This document shows positions 14,065 to 20,840 of a DNA stretch of 22,887 nucleotides, one piece after another. Position 1 is the first letter of the stretch; each line of letters begins with the position of its first letter. The stretch lies in IMG/VR virus record IMGVR_UViG_3300033180_000094, positions 1-22,887 of that record, one strand, 5' to 3'. A program made the translations under genes and the position numbers. Source of the DNA: a virus. Under the pieces are notes generated by a model that was given only the letters and a program-made list of their open reading frames with translations, did no database searches and was not told the origin of the DNA.

Positions 14065-14092
14065 CAAAAAAGAAGCCGGCGCAAGGCCGGCT
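14065..14092 (-). terminator. Intrinsic terminator ahead of the tail-tube gene
   Basis: AGCCGGC (14074-14080) pairs perfectly with GCCGGCT (14086-14092) around GCAAG. On the - strand the stem is followed by TCTTTTTT, and the tail-tube ribosome-binding site starts immediately after. The hairpin is therefore inside the late gene series, between connector and tail-tube genes. Confidence 0.85.
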
Positions 14093-14117
14093 GGATGGGG
14101 TGGTGTGGCGCATGCTG

Positions 14118-14573
14118 TCAGGCGCCGGGGTAGATCTCGTAGTACTCGATTTCGTAAGCGCTGAGCAGCAGCGCGGCGTCGCCGATCGATTCCTTGAGCT
14201 CGGGCTCCACTTCGACTTCGCGAGGTTGCAGCGCACTTGGATTCCTTTCGAATTCCAACTTCTTGCGCATGGCCTTCAGTGCCGCGCGCGCTGCGAAGTG
14301 CAGCGCGTCGACATCCGCGTCGACATCGAGGTCCGCGTCTGCAGCGGGCGTCGACATCGCTCCCACCACCAGCCTCGCGCGCCGCCGTTCCCGCTGTCCT
14401 GGTTGCTCGGTGAGGCGGTCGCCTCGTTCGATCACGAACAGGATGCGGGTCTTGCGGCCCTTGAGATCGATCGGCAGGCGCGGGTTGAACAGCACGTCGC
14501 ACTCTTGCTCGACAGCCAACGCTTGGACCGCCTGGAGGACGGCCTGGCCGATGGCATAGCGTGTGCTATTCAT
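14118..14573 (-). CDS. Tail terminator-like protein
   Basis: Length 151 aa; the ATG at 14573 overlaps the upstream stop (ATGA). The N-terminal helix (YAIGQAVLQAVQALA) is followed by a beta segment (KTRILFVIERGD), a strand (ARLVVGAMS), an Asp-rich stretch (DADLDVDADVD), a helix (ALHFAARAALKAMRKK) and a C-terminal strand (LSAYEIEYYEIYPGA). This helix-strand order and place just before the tail tube correspond to the tail-terminator/completion proteins (lambda gpU or gpZ slot). No close family is recognised. Confidence 0.65.
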   Translation of the reverse strand: MNSTRYAIGQAVLQAVQALAVEQECDVLFNPRLPIDLKGRKTRILFVIERGDRLTEQPGQRERRRARLVVGAMSTPAADADLDVDADVDALHFAARAALKAMRKKLEFERNPSALQPREVEVEPELKESIGDAALLLSAYEIEYYEIYPGA

Positions 14574-14872
14574 CCCGGAACCTTGAAGAGGATGGCGAGC
14601 GATTCACGCCCGTCGTTCACCAGGTCGGAACGGTCGACCCTGTACGGGACGCCGCTCACGGTGATGGTGTCGCCGGGAACAAGATCGGCATCGTCGGTGG
14701 CATAGTGAAGCGAGCGATGCGTGCCCATCGCGTGCGCGCCCAGGGTCTCCTCGTCGGCCATGCCGAAATTGCCAGCGAACAGGACGTCCGGATCGCCGGG
14801 GCGAGTCAGGATGCATTCACTGGCGAACTCCGTCACGTCGAAGAAAACGCTGAGATCGTCATCGATGGGCAT
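14570..14872 (-). CDS. Head-tail joining protein (gpFII-like)
   Basis: Length 100 aa with the ATG at 14872. The middle (DPDVLFAGNFGMADEE) and the C-terminal beta region (GDTITVSGVPYRVDRSDLVN) are typical of small head-tail attachment proteins in the lambda gpFII slot, which form the hexameric surface the tail docks on. Its stop overlaps the next ATG. Ribosome-binding site weak. Confidence 0.75.
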   Translation of the reverse strand: MPIDDDLSVFFDVTEFASECILTRPGDPDVLFAGNFGMADEETLGAHAMGTHRSLHYATDDADLVPGDTITVSGVPYRVDRSDLVNDGRESLAILFKVPG

Positions 14873-14896
14873 GGTGCGTCGCTCGCGTTGCTACTG

Positions 14897-15112
14897 TCAG
14901 GCCTGGCCGCCGGCGTCGGCGCCGGTCCCGGCGTTGTCGTCGGGTTTGTCCGAGCCGGTCTTGCTTCCGCGCGACGCCGGCAGAGCAGCGCCGTAGGCAA
15001 TCAGGCGCTCGGCTTCGCCCTTTTCGGACTCGAAGACTTGGCCTTCAGCGATGTTCTCGACGCCGTCGTCCTTGGTGCCGCGACGGATGGGGGTTTGTGC
15101 GATGAGCTTCAT
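14897..15112 (-). CDS. Small head-completion-region protein (DUF7210-like)
   Basis: Length 71 aa. The ATG at 15112 follows AAGGA at good spacing. The first 50 residues (MKLIAQTPIRRGTKDDGVEN, EGQVFESEKGEAERLIAYG) resemble the small beta proteins that follow the capsid gene in many GC-rich phages; the last 20 are a flexible Gly/Asp/Ala tail. It takes the place of lambda FI. Function not established. Confidence 0.7.
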   Translation of the reverse strand: MKLIAQTPIRRGTKDDGVENIAEGQVFESEKGEAERLIAYGAALPASRGSKTGSDKPDDNAGTGADAGGQA

Positions 15113-15135
15113 GTCAATTCCTTGATTGGTTTGAG

Positions 15136-15158
15136 AAAAGCGACGCGGGCTAACCGCG
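15136..15158 (-). terminator. Weak terminator-like hairpin after the capsid gene
   Basis: CGCGG (15144-15148) pairs with CCGCG (15154-15158); on the - strand it is followed by TCGC, then TTTT. It lies 20 bases after the capsid stop. The stem is short and the T run offset, so it is a partial terminator or a 3' stabilising hairpin at best. Confidence 0.5.
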
Positions 15159-15178
15159 CCATCAGGTGGTGTTGTCGA

Positions 15179-16123
15179 TCAGGCGACGGCCGCGCTGATC
15201 AGGTAGCCGGACTCGGCGCCGGCGATGACCGGCGCGACCGAGTCGTTGACCGGATAGATCCACGACTTCGGGTTGCGGTCCAGGTACGCCTCCTCGGTGA
15301 AGGGGTAGCCTTCGAGCTGGTAGGTGTAGCCATAGCTCGGGATGCCCGCTGCAGCCAGGTTGGCGGTCGGCGTGTAGGCCAGCACCGCGAACTTGCCCCA
15401 CACGTCCGAGAACGTTCCGTCGTCGCTGGCCTTAACCGCATCGCCCACCGCGACCTCCTTCAGGCCGAACAGCATCGCCAGCAGCTCCGGCGTGGCGATC
15501 TCGCGCTGGGTGTACTTGATGCGGTCGACGATCTTCGGGTGCTGCTTCAGCTTCGCGAACACTGCGGCGCCGATGATCATCTTGTCCGGACGCTTGCCGG
15601 TGTTGGCACGGATCGCCTCCTTCGCGGCCTCCACGTCAGAGACTGGATCGCTGGTGCCGCTGAAGTCACTCCATTGCGCGGCGCCGGCCAGAGTGACCTT
15701 GTTGCTGCCCGCGTAGTTCGCGGCGGTCGTGGCCAGCGCAGCCTGGGCGATCTCAAGGCGCAGCGCAACGATGTCCTGGACACCGCTGACCGTGCGGGAA
15801 GCAAGGTCGATCCCGGGCACGGCCTGCGCCTCCTGGTCGATCTCGGTCGGCACCACGCCTTCCAGCGAATAGTCCCGCAGTGCATACGGCGCACCGGCGT
15901 AACCGAACTGGATGCGGCGGGTGTTCTGTCCCGGTGCGCGCTCCATGTTGGCGTACTGCAGGAACGCCTCCTTGCCGAAGGTGATGATGCGGCCGCCACG
16001 GGCCGTGACGGGCACGCGCGGAAAGAGCTTGCCGCCGACGAAGTCGGGGTTCTGATAGCCGCGTGCGACCTCGCTGAGGATGGGGTCGATGACGCGAGCG
16101 TTCGCGGTGGTCAATTGGGGCAT
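15179..16123 (-). CDS. Major capsid protein
   Basis: Length 314 aa. The ATG at 16123 is preceded by AGGAG, the best ribosome-binding site in the head region, fitting the high output needed. The N-terminus (TANARVIDPILSEVARGYQN, DFVGGKLFPRVPV, GGRIITFGKEAF), middle (GIDLASRTVSGVQDIVALRL, AKEAIRANTGKRPDKMIIG) and C-terminus (SYGYTYQLEGYP, YLDRNPKSWIYPVNDSVAPV) match a known group of HK97-fold capsid proteins in siphophages of GC-rich hosts. No long delta-domain is seen at the N-terminus, in keeping with a separate scaffold encoded by the upstream protease gene. It assembles the icosahedral shell. Confidence 0.93.
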   Translation of the reverse strand: MPQLTTANARVIDPILSEVARGYQNPDFVGGKLFPRVPVTARGGRIITFGKEAFLQYANMERAPGQNTRRIQFGYAGAPYALRDYSLEGVVPTEIDQEAQAVPGIDLASRTVSGVQDIVALRLEIAQAALATTAANYAGSNKVTLAGAAQWSDFSGTSDPVSDVEAAKEAIRANTGKRPDKMIIGAAVFAKLKQHPKIVDRIKYTQREIATPELLAMLFGLKEVAVGDAVKASDDGTFSDVWGKFAVLAYTPTANLAAAGIPSYGYTYQLEGYPFTEEAYLDRNPKSWIYPVNDSVAPVIAGAESGYLISAAVA

Positions 16124-16166
16124 GAAATAACTCCTGTGTTGTAGAGGGGCTGAAGTCGCTCAGGCG

Positions 16167-16511
16167 TCAGGCGGCGGGTCCGATGAGCAGCACCTCGACC
16201 ATCTGGCCGGCAGCGCTCGCCGCGTTTTGCGCGAAGCCGAGCGTGATGCCCGCGGCTTTGTCGATCGCGCGCCCGGTGGCGTCGGACTGCACCGGACCGT
16301 CCTTGGTCACGGCGGCGCCAGACTCGACGAGCTCCGTACCGAGCACGGTCATCGGAACCAGGTCGCCGGCAGCGCTGGCCAGCGTGCGGGTGACACCGCG
16401 CGAGCCGGCGCCGGCGGCCGGGTAGGCGCCGGCAGCGGTCACGAAACGAGCCGTGGCCAGCGCACCGGCGGCGACAACGCTCAGAGTGAGGATGGGGATA
16501 GAACCTTGCAT
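16167..16511 (-). CDS. Capsid decoration protein (DUF2190-type)
   Basis: Length 114 aa from the ATG at 16511, following AGGAG. An Ala/Gly/Val-rich beta protein: IPILTLSVVAAGALATARFV, then GSRGVTRTLASAAGDLVPM, GTELVESGAAVTKDGPVQSD and ATGRAIDKAAGI. This fits DUF2190-type proteins, which sit beside the capsid gene and are proposed or shown to trimerise on the shell, in the slot of lambda gpD. It lies between the protease/scaffold and major capsid genes as in lambda (C-Nu3-D-E). Confidence 0.85.
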   Translation of the reverse strand: MQGSIPILTLSVVAAGALATARFVTAAGAYPAAGAGSRGVTRTLASAAGDLVPMTVLGTELVESGAAVTKDGPVQSDATGRAIDKAAGITLGFAQNAASAAGQMVEVLLIGPAA

Positions 16512-16547
16512 GGGATGCTCCTGAAGTTGCGGAAGGTTTGGGGCGCG

Positions 16548-16964
16548 TCAGCTCGCGTAGCCGAGGGCCTTGAGCGCGTCGATGAACGTGACCTTGTGCT
16601 CGGCCTGGTACTTCTTGGCTTCGTCGACCTGCTGTTGCTTGGTCTTCGTGTCGCCGCCTGCGTCCCCGGCGCCGCCGCCGGGCGCCGCGTTCGGGGCATC
16701 CTTGGCGTGCGCGTCAGCAGCGGCCTTCAGTTGCACCTGCGTCGCCACGACGATCGCCGCGGCAGCTTCCGGACCTGTGGTCTTGCCGTCGGCCGAGAGG
16801 CGTTCGATCAAGGCTTCGTGACCAGGCACGAGCATCGCGCGGACCGCAGCTACGCGATCGCGCTCTGCCGAGGCGCCAAGGGCGAGGATCTCGGCGTGCA
16901 GCGCCTGGTGATCGCGCGCAAGGACCTCGCGCGTCATCGGTTGGGGGTTGGTGGGGTCAGCCAT
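16548..16964 (-). CDS. Nested capsid scaffold protein (Nu3-like internal start)
   Basis: An in-frame ATG at 16964 (residue 349 of the protease; MADPTNPQPMTREVL) follows GAAGGACAG, an AGGA site about 6 bases away. It would give a free 138-aa scaffold sharing the protease C-terminus, exactly the lambda C/Nu3 arrangement. The chain is helical, with Ala/Gln/Lys-rich segments (QLKAAADAHAKDAPNA), a Gly/Ala linker and a C-terminal KYQAEHKVTFIDALKALGYA, likely the capsid-binding end. Inferred from start signal and family knowledge. Confidence 0.72.
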   Translation of the reverse strand: MADPTNPQPMTREVLARDHQALHAEILALGASAERDRVAAVRAMLVPGHEALIERLSADGKTTGPEAAAAIVVATQVQLKAAADAHAKDAPNAAPGGGAGDAGGDTKTKQQQVDEAKKYQAEHKVTFIDALKALGYAS

Positions 16965-18008
16965 GGTCTGTCCTTCAGTTGGGTTTGCGGGATCTGCGCT
17001 GGCCAGCGCCGGCGCGGTCTCGTCCTCAGCCGCGGCACCGGCGCTGGTGGACTTCGGTTTCCCCTTCGCCTTCACCTTCGCTTTGCTGCGCGAAGAGAAG
17101 GCTGCGGGGTTGGTGGCCATGGATTCGATGAGCGAGTCCAGCGTGGAAACACCGTCCACGAGACCTGCATCGAGACCCTGCTGGCCGATGAACACGCGGC
17201 CGTCGGCCATGTGCTCAAGTACTGTGTCGACATCGACGCCGGCGTCTTCGGCGACGTTGCCCACGAACACGCTGTAAACGTAGTCGGCGCGCTCCTGAAT
17301 GTTGGCGAGACCTTCCTCACTGAGCTTGCCGTCCGGCCCTTCCGCACATTTGAACTTGCCCGAGGTGATGACGGTCTTTTTGACGCCCGCCTTCGCCTCT
17401 GCAGCGGAGGTGTCGGTGTGCGTGTAGACGACACCGATCGACCCGACCTGCACCATGGAGTCGGCGATAAGCACCTGGTTGGCCGCGCGGCCGATCCAAT
17501 AGCCAGCGCTTGCGAGAACGCCATCGGAGTGCGTGACGATCGGCTTGCGCTCGCCGAAGGCGCGCACGGCCTCACGCGCGGCCGGGATGCCGAGCACGTT
17601 GCCGCCTGGCGTGTCGGCGACGATGATCGCGCTCTGCACTGACGAGTCGGCAGCGGCGGCATTCACGTCACGCACGAACAGCTGTGCAGAGGCGCCGCCG
17701 CTGATCTGCGAGAACAGATTCGCCTTCGGCGAGATCGCACCCTGCAGGCCAATGAGGGCCACGCCATTGACCACCTCGTAGGTGCGCTGCTGATTCGCCA
17801 GTGGGCGCCCCAGCGAGGCCTCGATGGCCTTAATGTCGATCTTCTCCCCGCGCAGGTGAGTCTCGTAGATCGCCTGCAGCTCGAGCAGCTGCTCGGGCAT
17901 GAGCGCCCACACGCCGTAGACGAGGTCGGCCAGGCGCATGTGCCCCTGAAACGGCGAACCCCGCTCGGGGGCGGGGTTCGCTGTGCGGGTCGTGAATGTC
18001 GTTTTCAT
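16548..18008 (-). CDS. S49-family prohead protease with C-terminal scaffold (lambda gpC-like)
   Basis: Length 486 aa. Matures the prohead by cleaving scaffold and portal or capsid chains. The S49 domain (about residues 75-290) holds GLQGAISPK, an ADTPGGNV loop (131-138), and the nucleophile Ser167 in VLASAGYW; the general-base lysine is probably Lys220 in SGKFKC, about 53 residues on, the spacing of SppA-type Ser-Lys dyads. A flexible, Lys/Ala/Ser/Pro-rich linker covers about 300-345, and the last 138 residues are helical and acidic/alanine-rich, like a scaffold. A nested start for that part is listed separately. The ATG at 18008 overlaps the preceding stop (ATGA). Confidence 0.92.
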   Translation of the reverse strand: MKTTFTTRTANPAPERGSPFQGHMRLADLVYGVWALMPEQLLELQAIYETHLRGEKIDIKAIEASLGRPLANQQRTYEVVNGVALIGLQGAISPKANLFSQISGGASAQLFVRDVNAAAADSSVQSAIIVADTPGGNVLGIPAAREAVRAFGERKPIVTHSDGVLASAGYWIGRAANQVLIADSMVQVGSIGVVYTHTDTSAAEAKAGVKKTVITSGKFKCAEGPDGKLSEEGLANIQERADYVYSVFVGNVAEDAGVDVDTVLEHMADGRVFIGQQGLDAGLVDGVSTLDSLIESMATNPAAFSSRSKAKVKAKGKPKSTSAGAAAEDETAPALASADPANPTEGQTMADPTNPQPMTREVLARDHQALHAEILALGASAERDRVAAVRAMLVPGHEALIERLSADGKTTGPEAAAAIVVATQVQLKAAADAHAKDAPNAAPGGGAGDAGGDTKTKQQQVDEAKKYQAEHKVTFIDALKALGYAS

Positions 18009-18499
18009 TGCTTAGCCCGTAGGAACAAGTGGAAGTGGTGCATGCGGCGCCGACGTTCGTCGCGCGCGTTGGAGCGGTTCTCCACGGCCTGGTCGACCAA
18101 GGTCGGCGCCGGGGCGGAACGACGAAGCCACTCGGACTGCGAGATCTGGGAGCCGGGACCGCCAGGCATCACCGATCCGCCCGGCACCGAGTCGCCTGGC
18201 GACGATGGCAGCACCGGCGCATCGAGCTGCGTGGCGGCCCCACCGAGCCAGAAGGCGAAGAGGCTTCGCAGGCCTGCGCGCCGGTCCTCGGCGGCTGGCT
18301 CCATGCCGGCGCCGCCGAGCCATGGCGCGAGCAGCCCTCGGATGCTGGCCTGAACGGTAGGCGTGGACCCGTTTACCGCGGCGCCACCGATCCAGAAGGC
18401 GAACGGGCTGCGAATGCCCCCCTGCACCGCCGGGGCCGAGCCATCGACGGCTGCGCCCCCGATCCAGAACGCGAACAGGCTTCGGATGCTGGCGTCCAT
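18005..18499 (-). CDS. Unknown protein with four 24-residue repeats
   Basis: Length 164 aa from the ATG at 18499, five bases after the upstream stop. A longer reading from 18568 overlaps the upstream gene and is rejected. Residues 4-99 hold four tandem units of exactly 24 residues, beginning SIRSLFAFWIGGAA, GIRSPFAFWIGGAA, SIRGLLAPWLGGAG and GLRSLFAFWLGGAA, each followed by a ten-residue variable spacer rich in Ala, Pro and Ser. Then come a Gly/Pro-rich segment (PGDSVPGGSVMPGGPG) and a basic, His-rich end (RRRRMHHFHLFLRAKQ). I recognise the unit only as a motif seen singly in hypothetical phage structural proteins. Sitting between a fibre-like gene and the protease, it is probably a virion or assembly protein. 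Confidence 0.75.
   Translation of the reverse strand: MDASIRSLFAFWIGGAAVDGSAPAVQGGIRSPFAFWIGGAAVNGSTPTVQASIRGLLAPWLGGAGMEPAAEDRRAGLRSLFAFWLGGAATQLDAPVLPSSPGDSVPGGSVMPGGPGSQISQSEWLRRSAPAPTLVDQAVENRSNARDERRRRMHHFHLFLRAKQ
18203..18490 (-). repeat. Four tandem 72-bp coding repeats
   Basis: Repeat starts lie at codons 4, 28, 52 and 76 of the host gene. The core of each encodes I/L-R-S/G-x-x-A-F/P-W-I/L-G-G-A. The spacing is constant but the copies have diverged, most in the third. Confidence 0.9.
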
Positions 18500-18504
18500 A
18501 GGGT

Positions 18505-19617
18505 TCAGCTCGGATCGGCGCCGGTGATCGGCGTTGCTGTGTCGGACGTTGACAGCGTCGACGTCCACGCCGGCGTGGCGTCATCTTCCTTGGTCACTGT
18601 CAGGGTCGCGCCGGTGATGGACCACTTGTTGCGGATGTTCCGGAGCGCGTTGAGGACGGAACGCGAGGCCTCGCCGGCGACGGCCGACCAGTCGCGCTTG
18701 AGCAGCGCGTCCGCGTTCTCGAGCGCGGTGGGCACGTCCCCAATGTCAGCGGCGAGGCTCGCGCCCGCCGGTGCCCCGAGGCGTCCCATGATCGCGTCAG
18801 TGGCCGCAATGACCAGCGACTGGTCCGCAGGGTCAACCGGGAGGTTGTCGGTCTTGCCCTTCACCGAGGTGACGTCGCCGGCGACGGCGGTTAGCGCTGC
18901 AGCGGTCGCCAGTCCTGTCTGCAGCTCGACCGTGAGATCCGCGGCGGCCGCGGCGGCCGTCATCACGTTGGCGGCCATTGCACCGACGGACGCATCGATC
19001 CGTCCGCCGACAAGTGCCGCGGGAAGGCGAGTCTGCAGGTCGTTCGTGTCTGCCTGGATCGACGTCACGTCGCCCGCTACGGCGGTGAGCGCTGCAGCTG
19101 TGGCCAGTCCTGTCTGCAGCTCGACCGTGAGATCCGCGGCTGCCGCCGCGGCAGTCATCACGTTGGCGGCCATCGCGCCGACGGATGCATCAATGCGGCC
19201 ACCGACGAGAGCCGCGGGGACGCGCGTCTGCAGGTCGTTCGTGTCCGCCTGGATCGACGCTGTCTCAGCCTTGACCGCAGCGATGTCGGCAGAAACGGAT
19301 GCACCCGCCGGTGCGCCGAGGCGCCCGAAGGCGTCGCCGGTTTGCGGGAACTGGGTGACGTATTGGACCGTCACCGGGATCGCACCGGCTGCGACGAACG
19401 TGAAGCAGGCGAGGTCATAGTTCGTCTCGGCCTGCGCCGGTGCATACGTGTGCAGTCCGTTGCCCTCGTGCGTGCACGCGCCGGCGCCGACGGAGCCCAC
19501 CGCCTGCACGCCTCCGTCGCCGGTCACGTAGACGGTGACGGCGCCCGTGAACGCAGAGCCATCGGCCGCCGCGATCATTTGTGCTGCCGCGACCTGCGCG
19601 GCGACGTTCTTTTTCAT
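18505..19617 (-). CDS. Fibre-like virion protein with internal repeats
   Basis: Length 370 aa from the ATG at 19617, which overlaps the SGNH hydrolase stop (ATGA). The N-terminal 95 residues (ending VTVQYVTQFPQTGDAFGRL) resemble the attachment domains of phage fibre and upper-baseplate proteins. Residues about 100-120 (GAPAGASVSADIAAVK) lead into a helical stalk with two near-identical 65-residue repeats (121-185 and 186-250, IQADTNDLQTR, GGRIDASVGAMAANV). A related GAPAGASLAADI element recurs near residue 287. The C-terminus (SITGATLTVTKEDDATPAWT) is a small beta domain. The repeats are common in phage fibre-like proteins, probably a trimeric stalk. Its place in the head gene cluster argues for a head or neck fibre; the attachment point is inferred. 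Confidence 0.8.
   Translation of the reverse strand: MKKNVAAQVAAAQMIAAADGSAFTGAVTVYVTGDGGVQAVGSVGAGACTHEGNGLHTYAPAQAETNYDLACFTFVAAGAIPVTVQYVTQFPQTGDAFGRLGAPAGASVSADIAAVKAETASIQADTNDLQTRVPAALVGGRIDASVGAMAANVMTAAAAAADLTVELQTGLATAAALTAVAGDVTSIQADTNDLQTRLPAALVGGRIDASVGAMAANVMTAAAAAADLTVELQTGLATAAALTAVAGDVTSVKGKTDNLPVDPADQSLVIAATDAIMGRLGAPAGASLAADIGDVPTALENADALLKRDWSAVAGEASRSVLNALRNIRNKWSITGATLTVTKEDDATPAWTSTLSTSDTATPITGADPS
18868..19257 (-). repeat. Two tandem 195-bp coding repeats
   Basis: Copy 1 is 19063-19257 and copy 2 is 18868-19062. The 65-residue products differ at one site (Val133/Leu198), while the DNA differs at several synonymous positions (for example GCGGCGGCCGCG against GCTGCCGCCGCG). 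That suggests an old duplication under protein-level selection. Confidence 0.9.
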
Positions 19618-20840
19618 GATTGGACTACCGTGTTTGAGCCGCGTGCCCAAGCGGCAAGGAAAGAGGCCGCGGGCGAGCTCAGCGTGAGACCTGGGAGCGT
19701 CTTCGCAACTGCGCAGCGGCGCTCCGCCGTCAGCTGCTGGCCGGCGTCGGTCTGATGCAGACAGTTTGGCGAGGGCTCATACCAATAGGCGGCGGTCGCC
19801 GTGAAGTAGGCGGCATTGAACGTCGCTGTGTCCCATGGCGGGTCGGCCGTCATGTCGAAGAAGACGTCGATGTTCAGCGCTGCCAGATGCGCACGGATGT
19901 ACGCGTTTGCGTCTGCGTTGGCTGCGTTCAGCGCGTCGAGCGTGGGGCCGTCGGCGAAACTGCGCTGGGCGGGGATCGCACCCGATGCAAGGGTGATCCA
20001 CTCCGGGTGCACTGCGCGCAGCGCCCCGAAGTAGTCCCCCAAGAATTCAGCGGCCTCGACACCGGTCGATCCGCCATTGAACGTCTGATTCGTGATCTCC
20101 CACGCGTCGGCGACCATCGATCGATCAGGGTCGAACTCCGGAGTCACGAACTCCGCAATGCGGTCGATCATGGCTTCAGTCGTCTGGCCGTCGACCGCGA
20201 CGTTCACGAATTCGGTGCCGGAGCCGAGGAAAGGCTCCAGTACGGCCATGCGCTCCAGCACGGTCTTCGGTTCAGCCCGGATCGCCAGCGAATTGCCGTC
20301 GCCGAGCCACTTGACCGTGTTCGGCGTGAAGTAGGTGCGCGCCTGCCCGAGCGTGGCCGTCGCGGTGCACGTACTGCCGGCGCTGAAAGACCGGAAGGAA
20401 GGCGAGAGGTCGCCGATGTGCTGATCCTCGAAGACGTGAACAACCTTGGGCCCCGATCCGTCGTCAACGCCGACGAAAACCTGACAGCCCGCGCGCTCGA
20501 TCTCGATGGCATAGCCCGCGGTGCCCGCGAAGCTGTTGTCGTAGTTCGGCGCGCTGACATTGCCGAGATGCCACATCTGGAAGTCATCGCCCTCGACTAC
20601 CACGCAGGCGTACTCCATGTCGCCGATGTCGACGTAGTCGTTCGTCGAGTTGAGCGAGAAGAAGAGCGGGCCTGTCATCGCGCCGATCACGAACCGAATC
20701 TTGCCATCCGTGCCGGCGGCGATGATCGTGTCTGACTGTGCGCAGCCGCCGTCATCCGTGAGCGTGACGACGTGCGGTCCCGCGCCCGTGACCTCGCCAT
20801 TGCGAACATCACCCCAGTTCGGAAAAGCCGTGGTTGTCAT
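19614..20840 (-). CDS. SGNH/GDSL-family hydrolase with N-terminal virion domain
   Basis: Length 408 aa; the ATG at 20840 overlaps the portal stop (ATGA). Residues about 1-170 are beta-rich without a known motif (VVTLTDDGG, GKIRFVIGAM). Residues about 175-385 carry SGNH landmarks: block I as WLGDGNSLAI with Ser184, block II Gly218 in VAVDGQTT, block III Asn251 in ITNQTFNGG, and block V His362 in NCLHQTDAG. The usual Asp three residues before the His is Asn359. Relatives are mainly esterases or deacetylases of carbohydrates, so removal of acetyl groups from a host surface polysaccharide is a reasonable inference. It lies between portal and a fibre-like gene, so it is probably virion-borne. Confidence 0.8.
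   Translation of the reverse strand: MTTTAFPNWGDVRNGEVTGAGPHVVTLTDDGGCAQSDTIIAAGTDGKIRFVIGAMTGPLFFSLNSTNDYVDIGDMEYACVVVEGDDFQMWHLGNVSAPNYDNSFAGTAGYAIEIERAGCQVFVGVDDGSGPKVVHVFEDQHIGDLSPSFRSFSAGSTCTATATLGQARTYFTPNTVKWLGDGNSLAIRAEPKTVLERMAVLEPFLGSGTEFVNVAVDGQTTEAMIDRIAEFVTPEFDPDRSMVADAWEITNQTFNGGSTGVEAAEFLGDYFGALRAVHPEWITLASGAIPAQRSFADGPTLDALNAANADANAYIRAHLAALNIDVFFDMTADPPWDTATFNAAYFTATAAYWYEPSPNCLHQTDAGQQLTAERRCAVAKTLPGLTLSSPAASFLAAWARGSNTVVQS

Noticed and set aside
13233-16144. Very long overlapping + strand ORFs opposite the tail-tube, connector and capsid genes
   Set aside because: Arg/Ala/Val-rich translations lacking motifs or ribosome-binding sites; the - strand genes explain the region fully.
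13092-16965. Shared 13-bp GGGGTCAGCCATG on the + strand at the tape-measure start and at the nested scaffold start
   Set aside because: It is explained by both proteins starting Met-Ala-Asp-Pro with similar codons; no evidence for a common regulatory site.
16227-19420. Long + strand ORFs opposite the protease and fibre-like genes
   Set aside because: Same shadow signature; the serine-protease motif and the repeat units read correctly only on the - strand.
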